Part shown: positions 33,379 through 45,027 of the stretch, one piece after another
Numbering within the stretch: the first letter of the stretch is position 1
Layout: each line of letters begins with the position of its first letter
NCBI RefSeq assembly: GCF_008831285.2
Contig: NC_045149.1
Coordinates: 2,110,001 to 2,174,000 of the forward strand
Direction: 5' to 3'
DNA length: 64,000 bases
Source of the DNA: Nymphaea colorata
Lineage: Eukaryota > Streptophyta > Magnoliopsida > Nymphaeales > Nymphaeaceae
Position numbers and translations under genes: made by a program
Notes under the pieces: generated by a model
The model's database searches: none
Seen by the model: only the letters and a program-made list of their open reading frames with translations
Told to the model about the DNA's origin: nothing

Positions 33379-34479
33379 CAATTAGCTTAAGAATTCTGAG
33401 TAAGGTAACCAACTTTTGACTGTAGCTTAAAAAAAAAAATCTAGAAGTAGAATGTCTATCAGTCTATATTCTTCACAAATTTCAAAGAGTACTTGATCAT
33501 ATTTTCTACAAATTTCAAATGTAGCATGATCCAGTCTTCTAAAGCGGTAAACTGGCCAGTGCAATAGTAGGGTAAAGGAGTCTGGGACTGGTCCAAACAC
33601 CTGATTACATGGAGTTCAAAAGCAACATACTTCAGATGAGGATATGAGAAATTAAAGGAAGAAAAGAAGGAAAAGAAACACCAAGAGGTTGGTAGGCAAG
33701 AATCTGGAACCAGCATAAACATAATCATACGTAGTGGGGTTTAAGAACAGCATTGATCTGCTGATATGTCAAAAACTAACTACTTTAAGCATGATAGTGG
33801 AAAGTAGAGGTTTGGGCCATCAGCATGAACTTCTTGATGGTGACCGTGAAAACCAGGTAAGCACCCACATAATGATGGGGCAAGATCAGAACACCTTCAA
33901 ATCCGCAGGTAAGTACCTGCAGATTGATGTTAGGGTAAAAAGATGAAAGTGCCCCTCAACAGAAAAAAGGGAAAACAGAAAAGGAACCCTCGTATGAGGT
34001 AAAACTGGAAGAGAAAAAGTGGCTTTATTGAGAAGGACAAAAATACCATTACACAAAAAAAAAAAAAAGTAAAATACCCTTCAACCTACAGTTCTCAAAT
34101 TCTAAGGATATCAAATCCAAGGCCATCAAACGCCTCTTAACAGATTAGTAGCACTTCAGCGTCAAGACAATGATAAGAGTAAGCATCTAGGGCCATCATA
34201 AAGTTTTGATTGAAAAAATTGACCAGCAGAGAACAATCTTACTTGGATTAAGCAAGAATGTTCAGCTTGGAGCAGACTCAATGATCACCAGTATTATAGA
34301 TTCTTGCTTGTATTTTTGGAATGGATAAAACTTGATTTGTTCAAGGACCTAGATTAATCTGGAATTCAAGCATAAATTCTGGTACTAGGTAAGGTCAAAT
34401 TGGTGAAAATGGACTCCGGCCGGCCTAACACAAGCTCAGCCTGATTATTATTAGCTCAGGCTAGCTAGTCTCAGGTTGC
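33379..34479. other. Intergenic, no gene recognised
   Basis: AT-rich with short unsupported open frames. A poly-A tract lies near 34057-34069. Confidence 0.35.
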
Positions 34480-34745
34480 ACGCCCAGACGGCCGGTGACC
34501 ACAAACTGCCGCACCAAGTATGTCGGTAAAAATTACCATCGACGCTAGTCTCATCGTCGTTAAAATTGTTACGGACGTCTGGCACGTAGGTGAAGACGCG
34601 TACACCGGTGCGTGGTGCGGAAATGTGGCAGATAGTTTCACCAATACTTTTCTTCATCGACGATCTTTCTAGACATCGATAAAAGTTTTATCGACGTTCC
34701 AGCCGTCAGTAAAATACCAATTTTTTGTATTACGGCAAAGTGTAC
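34480..34745. mobile_element. Possible CACTA-type subterminal fragment
   Basis: A cluster of 'tcgacg'/'cgtcg' words (for example catcgacg, catcgtcg, ccgtcagtaaa) and the palindrome cgataaaagttttatcg at about 34674-34692 resembles CACTA subterminal repeat regions. It ends near 'ttttttgtattacgg', loosely like the reversed CACTA terminus. No matching opposite end or duplication was found. Confidence 0.35.
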
Positions 34746-37700
34746 CGACTTTTCAACAAGGCCATGCACTGGCATGATTTGTGATCTGCAGGCTGTGGTC
34801 AGCTCATTTTATTCAAGTTTCCTCTCTGATTTTGAACATGAATGTGAATGACCTAAACCTGATTATTATTGTGGCTGCTTGCTGCCACGCAGAAATGAGC
34901 GAGGCATTCGGTTTCATGGACGTGTGGTCAAATGGCAATGTTAATTAGGGGCGCACTAAACCAAGGTGCAATTAAAAGGAACAAAAAGAAAATTTAGAGA
35001 GAGAGAGAGAGGTATTGAAGAAAGAGTGTCCGACTTCAAGTCAATGTCCGCGATCCAGATATCCAACGTCCGAAGTCCAACTTGTTTCCCCCAACAAAAA
35101 TTTACTTACAAAGGGACGATAAGAAATGTCAAGATCATGCTTGACTCTGCTGTTGAAAACAGACTTAATTTCACTTGACCTCAAATCCATGTCGTTCTGA
35201 CCACCGTCATCCACCCCTCGAATCTGCAGGCGTACTGTCATCCGCATAGGCCGGTGATACTAAACTTAAGTTAATTCGGTGTTTGGATCGAATGTCCTCA
35301 CGAGCTTCCCTTAAACTAGTTATATATTCACAAAACTTCGCTTTCTTACGTGATTTTAGTTTTCTTCAGTCAGACGATTATCTATATATATATATGAATC
35401 GAGTAATAAGGATCATCAAAACTATGTCAACCGAATATGATTCGTTCAATCAACTCAATTGATGATTTTTTAAAATGTTACACGCAAAATTACTTCTTAA
35501 AAGAGATTTTCTTCATAATAATCGGTGTTTTGGTTTTGAAAAATAATCAATTACATACATATAGCATCCGAAATATGAGTTACTATTAATCGAGTCGATC
35601 AAACTTAGTCTACATACGTTGTAAACAATTATATATATACCTCTCCTCCCCCGTAATAGAGTAAAAGGGAGGGCCCACCTAACTAATGCCACATCACTAT
35701 CCACAACTGAGCGGTTTCGATTATTAGTCTCTTTGAATAAGATGCCAAGATAGAGGAAAGAGATAAAATAGGGGTCTTATGGTTTCACATTATCCGGCAA
35801 TTTTTTTTTCTCCCATTTATTATTCACAATATATGCTTCTGATCACAGTTGAAAATGCAAAGCCTTTTCAATCATACACACTCAACTCACATAGAATATA
35901 CATATATGTACATATTTATAATGGGGAGCTAGTACTGTTGCCTGAACCTTGTAAAGTCACAAGCTAATTGAATGGGTCAAATTTGTCAGTACATGGGGAT
36001 TCGACCAGCTGGCAACAAGGGCTGCTTGAGTGCCACGTGGTAAAGTTGGACTGGTCAAACCAACACATGGCCCCACTTGACAAATGCGTGACTGTGTGGA
36101 ATGCTTTGGCTTCAAGGTTTTAGTTAAAGACCAGCCAAATTTTTCATTAAATAGTTGTTGGCCAACCGTGCACTCTGATGTCAAGCGGGACATTTTTGTG
36201 GCTTTATGTGTGGCAGCATGGGCTCCATATGTTCCTATGATTAAACCCTTGACTGCAACTCCCATGTACACTAAATTAGGTAGCGCAGGTGAGGTTGAGT
36301 TCTCAAAACCCTGATTCAAGGTTCATTGTTTGTGATCATCTGCATCTCAAATCACCAATTGTGTTGCATTGGCATCTTGATCAAGCCCTTCTTCTCAAAC
36401 AGTACTCCATTCCGTTTAATGTGATTAGCAATAGGTTGATTGCCGCCCAAGCAAAATTACGCCGTACTCTTCATCAAGAACACGTGGCCCCATGATCTTA
36501 TTGTTCTCATTCTTCCACGTACGCATCTGACGATATTTATAGTATTTAACTACTTGATATGATCTTAATTTGTTGATTATTGAACCAATATTTCAACGCG
36601 TCTTCAGGTAGGTTCCAGCCTAGGCCCTAAGCTTAGGGTAATGCAGCAGCTTGCATCTTCATCCATGAACAGCACTTGAGTGTGCCAATTCAATTGGCAC
36701 AATTTGTTTCTTTGGTTTAATATTGTAGAGCTTGGACGATACTTGGGAGAGGCTTTTTGTCCAAATGAAGCCAAAAGGGTTCCCATCACATATGGAGAGA
36801 TCTTGGGGAATAAAGAAATATGGTCTTGTCTATAGTTCGATGAGCTTTGACTGTGATGGGCTAACTAGATTCTAATTCTTAACGTGTTTGAAAAAGAAAA
36901 CGGTAGGCTATCACAAACCAAAGGGACTATTAATTAATTGCCAGCACAGTTGTGATGAACTGAATTGTACAACCAGAGCCTTTATTGATTTATTTATTTT
37001 GTTTAGTTATTTATTTATTTACTTTTATTACACTGTAGTTGATTACAACATAGAAACCACAGTAGCTAGTCATCTGTATCCATGCTTTGATTCTGCAATG
37101 CAATTCCATCTAACCACATTAATCTTTTAATTAATTAGCATACTGCTTAATTACGGGCTTTGGTATGTATAAAATATAACTCGAATATATTGGACCTTAC
37201 CAGTTCCTGTTGAACATTTGCTCTGTTATTTCAAAAGCCAACGTGGGTTTCGGATCACACGACTCAAGAACAAGAGGTCGACGTAGCTCAGTAAAGTCTT
37301 GATGTTCATATTGACTAAGACCACCACCCCATTTCTTTAAGGTGAAAAACACAAAGAAAATTTAACGCGTCAAAGTTTTATAATCTTTTAAGTGTAAAAT
37401 TCATATTGAATTATTTGATTTTATATATAATTCGTAATATGTAGTTGTTTTTAGAGAAAATTAACTCATCCTGGAAAACGAATTTATTACAATGCCAAGT
37501 CACGTTACCAATGAGAAGAAAGGATCAATATGCAAGCATTAAACCTTTAGTTCTTGAAGATTTGAACGATAAAGTTTTTTGGGTAAAGTACCGGGCTGTA
37601 AAATTCAGATTCCTTCAAAATAATTCATATTTTGTGCCTTATTTGTCAATAGAATACATGAAAGCATCATGAAATCTAACAATATATGGGTGGGAAACTT

Positions 37701-38440
37701 ACTTTGCAAAAGACAAGAAGGAAGCAAGGTTAAGGAAACTGTCATCCTTGACCAAGACAACGAGGACCCACCTTTCAGCGTAAAGTCTCTTTGAGGAAAG
37801 GCCAAGTGAGGAAGGAACAATGAAGACAAAGAGCCGAGCCACTTGAAATTTCGAAATGGAGAAAAGAGAAGGTAGCATTCCTGTATCACATGTTAACCGC
37901 GTTGGTGCACAGGGAAATCAAACGAAGAAGAATCCTGAAGAAGGCATAGAGTTCAGTATCCGTCCATCTCTAAGGAGCAAAGACCATGGAAGTACTGTTC
38001 CTCAATAATTGAGTGACATTGATGAAGGTGAATCGGATCATATATGATGATCATGGCAACGGTCTTCAATAAATTAAGATGATAAGATGGCTTCCAGCGA
38101 GCGACGGGTCAAATTTGGACGTATCAATGAACAGCTAGCTGTGCATGGGTTTCAATCGGTTCCCTGAGGCCTATTTGGCATCCCTCTTTTCTTAGTCAAA
38201 TTAGTTTTCGGAATATGTAATGGATCCATCTAGAATCCCATAATGAGAGACAAAACGTTAAGGTTTATGTACATGCATTTTGGGTGATCGGGGTTTCCTA
38301 CTGCTCAAAAAAAGGCCGAAACCCTCACCCAACCCTTTAAGGCCTTGACCACCATATTTTTTATTAATTAATTAGTTTGCTGAGTAATGAATCAAAATCT
38401 CATAAGATCCAAATAAATAAGCTTTATATGTATAACTGAA
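34746..38440. other. Intergenic, no gene recognised
   Basis: Contains a GA tract near 34995-35012 and many short open frames. The longest frames (for example 120 codons on the minus strand at 35957-36319) overlap others on the opposite strand and match no family known to me. Confidence 0.35.
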
Positions 38441-38520
38441 CAGTGGCAGAGCCACATATAGGCTGGTTTGGGCAAATTTCCTTTTATTTTTACATTAAGA
38501 TTTAATATTTACTTTGTTAT
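38441..38520. mobile_element. hAT end fragment
   Basis: cagtggcagagccacatata followed by 'ggctggtttgggcaaattt' matches the start of TTF-type hAT elements (CAGTGGCGGAGCCA...GGGC). Only this end is visible, so it is a stub. Confidence 0.45.
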
Positions 38521-38962
38521 TACGTGAAAGTGCATCTTCAAGTACAAGAACCTGTGAATCAGTGTCCCTCCAGACAACTGTTTTTGCTCTACCACTGTAG
38601 ATAAAGCATATCCTGACCCCCTAAGAACATGAAATCGGCAAGTCTTACAAAATGGTTGTTCTAAACCTGCTTCGTATTGATACAAGCCTGACCATATCCT
38701 AGACCTCCAAGTCGAGATTTTCCTTTTCGAAAAACAATCGTGAATGTGCATGCTTAATTAATAAACAATGTAAATAACTAAATGATCGACATGAATATCA
38801 TGCCGATCAATTTTTAATTAAGGGCGACGACTGGTCAAGACCCTAACAGAGTTCAAGTTGAATATGAAAGTTCACTGCAAGATGAATGTTAAAATCATGG
38901 ATGTTGCTTTCACGACATTTTTTGTACATTGTCACTGGTGGAAGCAACAACACTCTTGTATG

Positions 38963-39311
38963 TCATCCCAAAATGCAGCGGTGCCGCTCTTGTATATCAT
39001 CGCGCCTTGCAGCAGCGACACTCTTGTGTCCACAAGGGCAGTCAGAACCCAACCCCCATCCCATTGATTGGGCAATGCCTGCTGGTGGCATTGTTATCCC
39101 ACCGAATACTGCTTTGTCGAACCAACGGTGTTGGATGGACGACATTCCCATCAGGCAGCCGTTGCCAGTAAACGGGGGTGGGGTGTGGTTTGGGGGTGGG
39201 GGTGGTGAGGGAATCTGTTCCCCACTCTCTGTGTCCCAATGCCTAGAAGAGGGCATCGAAGTAGGGCTAGAGGCCATTGGGTCGACCTTCGGGTATTCAA
39301 TCCCTTCATGA
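38963..39311 (-). other. GC-richer open stretch of unknown origin next to copia-B1
   Basis: A 104-codon minus-strand frame with SRHWDTESGEQ, a proline run, and FGGITMPPAGIAQSMGW. Plus-strand frames overlap it over the same interval. Composition differs from the AT-rich surroundings. It directly adjoins the end of the copia-B1 LTR at 39316, so it may be part of the element into which B1 inserted. I do not recognise it. The coding strand is uncertain. Confidence 0.3.
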
Positions 39312-39315
39312 GATC

Positions 39316-39707
39316 TGATGGAAACACAAAGAAAGGCAATGGCAGCGGAAATTGCAGCAGCATCTCACCAGCATTGCAGCAACGTCTCAGTAGCAGTGTT
39401 AATAGGCAGCACCTGTGACAAACATAGAGAAGAAAGGGAAGAAACATAAGAGATTTGTTTGTGGGTTTGCTTGAGAACCACAGGTTGATTACCCAACGAT
39501 CAACCATTAGATGAATAGAAGCTGGGTTTTATAGACTACCTCTCAGGATTTCTCCAATTCCCAGCTACGGTTATGACATGGAGATTTATGGTAAGAATGT
39601 AAACGGAAACATTAATTTTGTAATTTATTTTCTGTTTTAATTTTGTAACTACAAAATCCCCTTTGTAGTTACAGAGGAAGGAAAGGGCTCAGGGCCACCA
39701 TCCAACA
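39316..39707 (-). repeat. 3' LTR of copia-B1
   Basis: In element sense it runs TGTTGGATGGTGGCCC...TTTCCATCA, 392 bp, and is clearly related to the copia-B2 LTRs at 44534-44919 and 47788-48172. It is preceded by a purine-rich primer tract (caagtgagaga). No 5' LTR is found beyond 42035. Confidence 0.85.
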
Positions 39708-40119
39708 TCTCTCACTTGTCCATGAAACCGTCAGTTTGCTTCCACTATACGTGGGTTTTCTGTTCCTAAGTTACGAGGTTTTCCATAATTGATTTGTCCA
39801 TCGTAACTTGAATTTAGTTCAAGGTTTGTAGCGAGGTTTTTCATTCAAGGTTTTTCCATCACAACCTTTAAAATATATCTCAGTCCCATATAGGCTACAT
39901 GGTAAACAAGTCTTCTGATATTCCCTTGGTAATGAGATTTGCTACCATGTCATTGGTAGGCATGTATTCAACTAAAATTTTATTTTTCTCAATCATTTCA
40001 TGAACATAATGGTATTTCACCAGTCTATGTTTACTCTTTGACCTCACAACTCCATTTTTCATAAGTGATATCGCTACCTGATTATCACAATATAGTTGAA
40101 CTAGTTCATGATCAAGTTC

Positions 40120-40503
40120 TCATTTCAAATCTTTCAAGAATCGATTTATCCGGACAACAAATGTGGTGGCAATATTACATGCTACATATTCTACTTCTTG
40201 TGTGTGCTGAGCAACACATCTCTGTTTCTTATAGGACCAGACTATCACTCCACTTCCAAGGATAAATATATATCCAGATGTAGACTTACTGTTATCTTTA
40301 CAACCAGCAAAATCTGCATTGGTATAACCAACTAAAGTTAGCTCATTCACTTGATAGGACAATTTCAGTCCTTTATTTCCTTTTATAAACCGAAAAGTTC
40401 TTTTAACCGCTTGCCAGTGAGGCGAACCAGGATTACTTTCGTAACGACTCACAAGACCAACAGAAAAGCTTATGTCTGGTCTTGTACAAAGCATTAAATA
40501 CAT
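40120..40503 (-). pseudogene. Copia-B1 RNase H
   Basis: 127-codon stretch: MYLMLCTRPDISFSVGLVSRY, HWQAVKRTFRFIKG, VGYTNADFAGCKDNSKSTSG (first Asp region) and AQHTQEVEYVA (Glu region). The usual 'YCDNQAA' block lies further left (about 40075-40095) in another frame. Confidence 0.8.
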
Positions 40504-40639
40504 TAAACTACCAACAACCTGTGCATGAGGAACATTTAATTTTTGTTGTTCTTCTCTAGGACAATCACTTCTCCTTAGATTTGCTCCTTTAGCTATGGGA
40601 GTTCCAATTGGTTTGCAATCTTGTATTCAAAATTTCTTC

Positions 40640-41330
40640 AAAATATAATCAATATATCGTTCTTGACTCAAACTCAGAATTTTTGAGTCTCTATCTCAAG
40701 TTATCTTTATTCCTAATATATAGGAAGCTTCACCCATGTCCTTCATTTTGAAGTTCTCATTCAACCAAGTCTTTGTTTTGGATATCATATTGTTATCGTT
40801 TCCGGTCAACAAAATATCGTCGACATATAAAGATAGGATACAGAAGAGACCCTCAGTTTTCCAGACATATACACACTGATCTAGTTGATTTGCTATGTAC
40901 CCAAGCTTTGTAATTGCCTTATGAAAGACAAAATACCACTGTCGTAGAGACTGCTTCAATCCGTACAATGATTTATGTAGCTTGTACACTTTGTCTTTAT
41001 TTTCTTTGACGACATATTTCTGCGGTTGACTCATATATATAGTTTCATTTCATTCACCGTTCAAAAAGGCAGTTTTCACATCAATTGTGATAAACATCCA
41101 AGTCATAGAAGGCTGCGGAAACCGGTAGAAGGGTTTGTTAGGGCTTGCGATAGCCAAAATTATTTTGATTCATGCAAACTTTGCTACCAATGAATATGTT
41201 TCTATGTAATCAATTCATTCCTTTTCGGAAAAACCTTTCACCACTAGCCTTGCATTAAACTTCCCAACTATTCTGTTGGCTTTATACTTTTTCTTTAGCA
41301 TTTGCACCCAATGGGCCTTCTATCCATAGG
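40640..41330 (-). pseudogene. Copia-B1 reverse transcriptase
   Basis: RT text in pieces: 'CKW..KKKYKA' remnants near 41290, a broken middle part, HKSLYGLKQSLRQWYFVFHKAI, CILSLYVDDILLTGNDN (catalytic YVDD) and KMKDMGEASYILGIKIT. The 112-codon stretch at 40696-41034 is the best preserved part. Confidence 0.85.
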
Positions 41331-41489
41331 AAGTTCTACGAGTTCCCAAACTTTATTCTTTTCTATGGATTTGATTTCTTCATCAATTTCATCAATATCT
41401 ACTAAATAGCATAGCTCCTCTGCCAGATATACATAATAATCACTCAAATATAAAGGAGGAGCTCTAGGTCTTTTATGACCTATCAAAGT

Positions 41490-41705
41490 CTGAGTTGATA
41501 AGTTGCCTGGATCAGTTGGTTCATTACCTAACTGTTTCGCAGTCGGTTCATTACCAAGCTGTTCCTCAGATAATTCGTAATCAGTTGGTTCATTACCAAA
41601 CTGGTCTACAGTCGGTTCATTACCAGGCTGTTCCTCAGACAATTCATTCTCAGTCAGTTCATTACCAAACTGATCCCTAGTCGGTTCATTACCAGACTGA
41701 TCCTC
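41490..41705 (-). repeat. In-frame tandem repeat in the copia-B1 integrase-RT linker
   Basis: Repeated peptide of about ten to eleven residues with the core GNEPT (DQSGNEPTRDQFGNELT..., seven copies or so), acidic and Gln/Asn/Pro-rich. The same repeat occurs in copia-B2 at 45722-45963. Confidence 0.85.
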
Positions 41706-42035
41706 TGAATAAATTAGATCCTCCAGAAGATCATTATGATCTCCCACTAGATTATTATCTTTGTTATTGAGTTCTTCTAGGAACTCTGCATCTCTACTTT
41801 CTATGAGCCCCATAATAGAGTGATATAATCTGTAGCCTTTGGATCTTTTTGGATATCCAATAAACACACATCTTACTGATCTGTTATCCAGTTTATCCAT
41901 TTTTGGATTTAAAACTTTCACATGTGCTACAGATCCACATCTCTTGAGATGTCTTAAGTCTAGTTTCACATGAGTCCATCTCTCATAAGGAGTTGTTGGG
42001 ACTGCCTTGCAAGGCACTATATTGCATGTGACCAT

Positions 42036-44528
42036 TTATTTGGAAAAAATGTACTATATCTGCATCACTCATGGGAAATCATGAGAGATAGAACTTGATC
42101 TATCAGTATAAAAACTAGCATTTCTGATACATTTTTTAGGGGTAATCAGATCAAGGACTAGACTAAGTGTTTCATATTTTGAATTATGGTTATTATCTAG
42201 ATCTTAAATGCAAAAAAAATGTGCCCTAAATTTGAAAAGATTTGAAATTGAGAAATCTCAGTAGATCATTATAAAACAAAGTACATGAATTAAAGAATTT
42301 CGGAATAGGTGGTGTAATTTATGATCCATATGACCATCAATTCATGTAATCAATTCCAGATCTAATATGAATACATGAAAACCAGGTCCAGACAGAATTG
42401 AGATCTAGTTTGTAAGGTTTCTTAGACATGAACCTAAAGAAATCCAGTATTTGAAATCCAAATTAATGAGATCCAAATTTAAATATTTGATTCAGATGAG
42501 ATCCAAATTTACACTTCAAAACTCAATCCAGTTCACACATCCAAAATTGTAAGGTTTTGAGATTGAGTGTTTTGAATCTAGAGATCAAACCAGATTTCAA
42601 ATACAAGTTCAATCCATGATCTAATTTCAATTTCCAAGTCTTTTTGAGATCCAATCCAAAAAGCTTAAGTTCAATATATAAATCCAATATATATACCAAT
42701 ATCCAAACTTTAAATTGAGATCCCAGTTTACATGGTCTCCACTCATAGTTAAAATCAATGATGGTCTAGACCTGAAGTTCGACTTCGATAGTTAGGTTGA
42801 TATCCAAAGCATGATTGAGTTTTAATTAATTTGAATTTTTGAGGTATATGATCTAATTGACACAATCTTTGCCTGGTTTTGACCTGGGGTTACATGGTAT
42901 GACTTGCCTGGTTCAAGTTTGGGATTTAGATGAACCTAAGTAGGATCTTGGGTTTAGGGATCTGCCAAGGTAAACCCAACTAGGCCAAGGTTTTGAGCAT
43001 ACTAAACTTAACTGAGTTAAGGTTTTAACATAAATTTAGCTTGAATAGGTTCCAACCTGGGCAATAATTGGGTTTATTTATAAAGAGCTTGATGCCAAGT
43101 CTTGGTTGAGACATCTAGTGTGCCTGGCAAGGTTTAGGCAGGTTAATCCTATGATTTAGATCTAAATCATACACAAATCCAGGGTTTTGAACAACAAGCT
43201 GGAAAACCGACTAAACCTTGAAACCAAAATCTATGTTTTCAAACATTGTATCTACATGGAAACTAGTACCAAGTTAGGCACATGGTAAGGATAATGTCAT
43301 GAAGCACGTTGGTGATTTACCCCTTTTGGTTTTCACGTGAAGCGTAGATCTTAGTGTTAGTTTAAAATCAAGATGTATGATTCAACACAAAAAGCAAACA
43401 AACATGATAAAATGGGAAGAAGCTCTAAAAGCGAGAGATTGTGATAAGTGTCTTCCATCTAAAAGGATAGATGGTTGGCATTTGTCATCCATCTACGACA
43501 TTCATCTAAAAGATTGGATGGCTAACATGTGCCAACACTAGATAATTTAGATCTGATCTCTGGATTCAGATATAAACTCATATCACAATCTGGATCTAGG
43601 AGAAGATCTAGATTAAGATATGTATAAGAATTTAGATCTAGGACTTGGATAAAAAGTCTATATTGATCTTTGTATTGGAAGATTTAACATGGAGATTTGA
43701 AATTAAAGTTTGGATATGAATCAAAATAAATTACAGATTTGACTTCTGATAACATGATCTGAATTAAGGATATGAAATCGGAATACCCAAACTAAACTTA
43801 GTCTAGGTGTTGTGGGCTCATACTTAATGTTAATGAGGTGTACTTGGGTTTTATATAGGTGTGGGGTTCAGCTGGATGTAAGTCGGACTATTGGGTTCAG
43901 TTCTGGCCAAACAGTTTGAATCAATTTCAAGCCTCGTTTTGCTAAGACTCAAGTTGGCTCTGACTTTAGCTGAGCCTTACGGGGCTCAGGTCTGGCTTAG
44001 AAATGATCCTTATCTACGTTCATGTGGCTTCAAATTTAGGCATTATGAAAATAATGCATGCATGAAAAATTAAGAATTTCACCCCTGGGGTAGTATATTC
44101 ACATTGGTTTGCAGCTTGGATTATGTTTGGGGGGCACGATAGGTTTGATTGAAAAATTCCATCAATCATCCTTGGGAAGTCAATATTTTTCAATATCGAC
44201 CAAGTCATATTTGATGTTGTAAATGGAAATGTAAGGGGTAAAAAGAGAACTCAAGATTTTGGGCTTGTGAGGGGAACTGAACATACCAGTACTCTCATTA
44301 AGTGATCTTGAACTCATTTATGTGATTAGATTGAAAATTGACATTTCAGATCCTCAAAAATCAGCTCATAATTGACTAGCGATAGTGTCTGGAAATGATA
44401 GGTAGAAATGGTATGTCATTTCCTAGAAATGGTTGTTGTTGAGGAGATCCTATTGTGAGTTTGATGAGGTCCACAGGTCTTCTGATAGGAATGCTAGGAA
44501 TGGTCTCTCCCGACATTCAACCAGCATC
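42036..44528. repeat. Unclassified repeat-like DNA between copia-B1 and copia-B2
   Basis: No open frame of note. From 42070 to about 42380 it matches 63590-63900 by eye: 'gagagatagaact.gatc', 'gggtaatcagatcaaggact' and 'tctaatatgaat.catg' occur in both in the same order. From 42380 to 43760 the text is rich in recurring words such as 'gatctaga' and 'gatccaaattt'. It may be non-coding parts (LTR or leader) of a large LTR retrotransposon, but no primer site or LTR pair was found. Confidence 0.5.
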
Positions 44529-44533
44529 AGGCT
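44529..44533. repeat. Target-site duplication of copia-B2, left copy
   Basis: AGGCT, identical to 48173-48177. Confidence 0.85.
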
Positions 44534-44919
44534 TGGTGGATAGTGGCCCTGAGCCCTATCCTTCCTTTTGTAACTGCAAAGAGAATTCTGTAGTTACGAA
44601 ATGAAAACAGGAAATAAATCACAATATCAATGTTTCAGTTTTCATTCTTACCATAAAACTCCATGCCATAACCGTAGCTGGGATTTGGGAAATCCTGAGA
44701 GGCGGCCTATAAAACCCAGCTTCTATTCATCTAATGGATAATCGTTGGTTCATTAACCTGCACCTCTTAGAAGCAAACCCCAAAAATCTATTCCGCTCTT
44801 CCTTCTTTCTTTTCTTCTTTGTTTTGTCATAGGTGCTGTCTTTTGACGCTGCTGCATTGAAGCCGCTGGTCAGACGCAACTGCTGTTTCCGCTGCTATTG
44901 CTTTGCTCTGTTTTCATCA
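44534..44919 (+). repeat. 5' LTR of copia-B2
   Basis: 386 bp from TGGTGGATAG (the other copy begins TGTTGGATAG) to TTTCATCA. It contains 'cctataaaacccagc' at about 44706, a plausible TATA region for the element's transcript. Confidence 0.92.
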
Positions 44920-44920
44920 T

Positions 44921-44933
44921 TGGTATCAAAGCC
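44921..44933 (+). other. Primer binding site of copia-B2
   Basis: TGGTATCAAAGCC, one base after the LTR, close to the initiator-Met tRNA complement with one G-to-A change relative to the copia-A site. Confidence 0.85.
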
Positions 44934-45027
44934 ATACTTATCGAATTCAAGTAAGTGAAATTCGATCTTGATCTTTGTGGTGCCTGTGAAGATTATTCTA
45001 TCCACTTGAGCATGCTAAAGTCCAAAC

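Larger units (their letters stand above)
39316..42035 (-). mobile_element. Copia-B1: 5'-truncated Ty1/copia element
   Basis: Minus-strand element lacking its 5' LTR, gag, protease and the start of integrase. What remains, in order: integrase end (VPCKAVPTTPYERW, VRCVFIGYPKRSKGYRLYHS) at 41800-42035, an acidic repeated linker, reverse transcriptase (41330-40640), RNase H (40503-40120), a 3' tail and the 3' LTR. It is the same family as copia-B2, facing the opposite way about 2.5 kb apart (42035 to 44534). Stops and frame changes are present. Confidence 0.85.

Noticed and set aside
35957-36319. 120-codon minus-strand frame overlapping a plus-strand frame
   Set aside because: No motif recognised, no signal of coding on either strand, and length is within chance for this composition.
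44041-44460. Possible coding or LTR text between the unclassified repeat and copia-B2
   Set aside because: No open frame, terminal repeat or match to the copia-B LTR other than the element itself starting at 44534.
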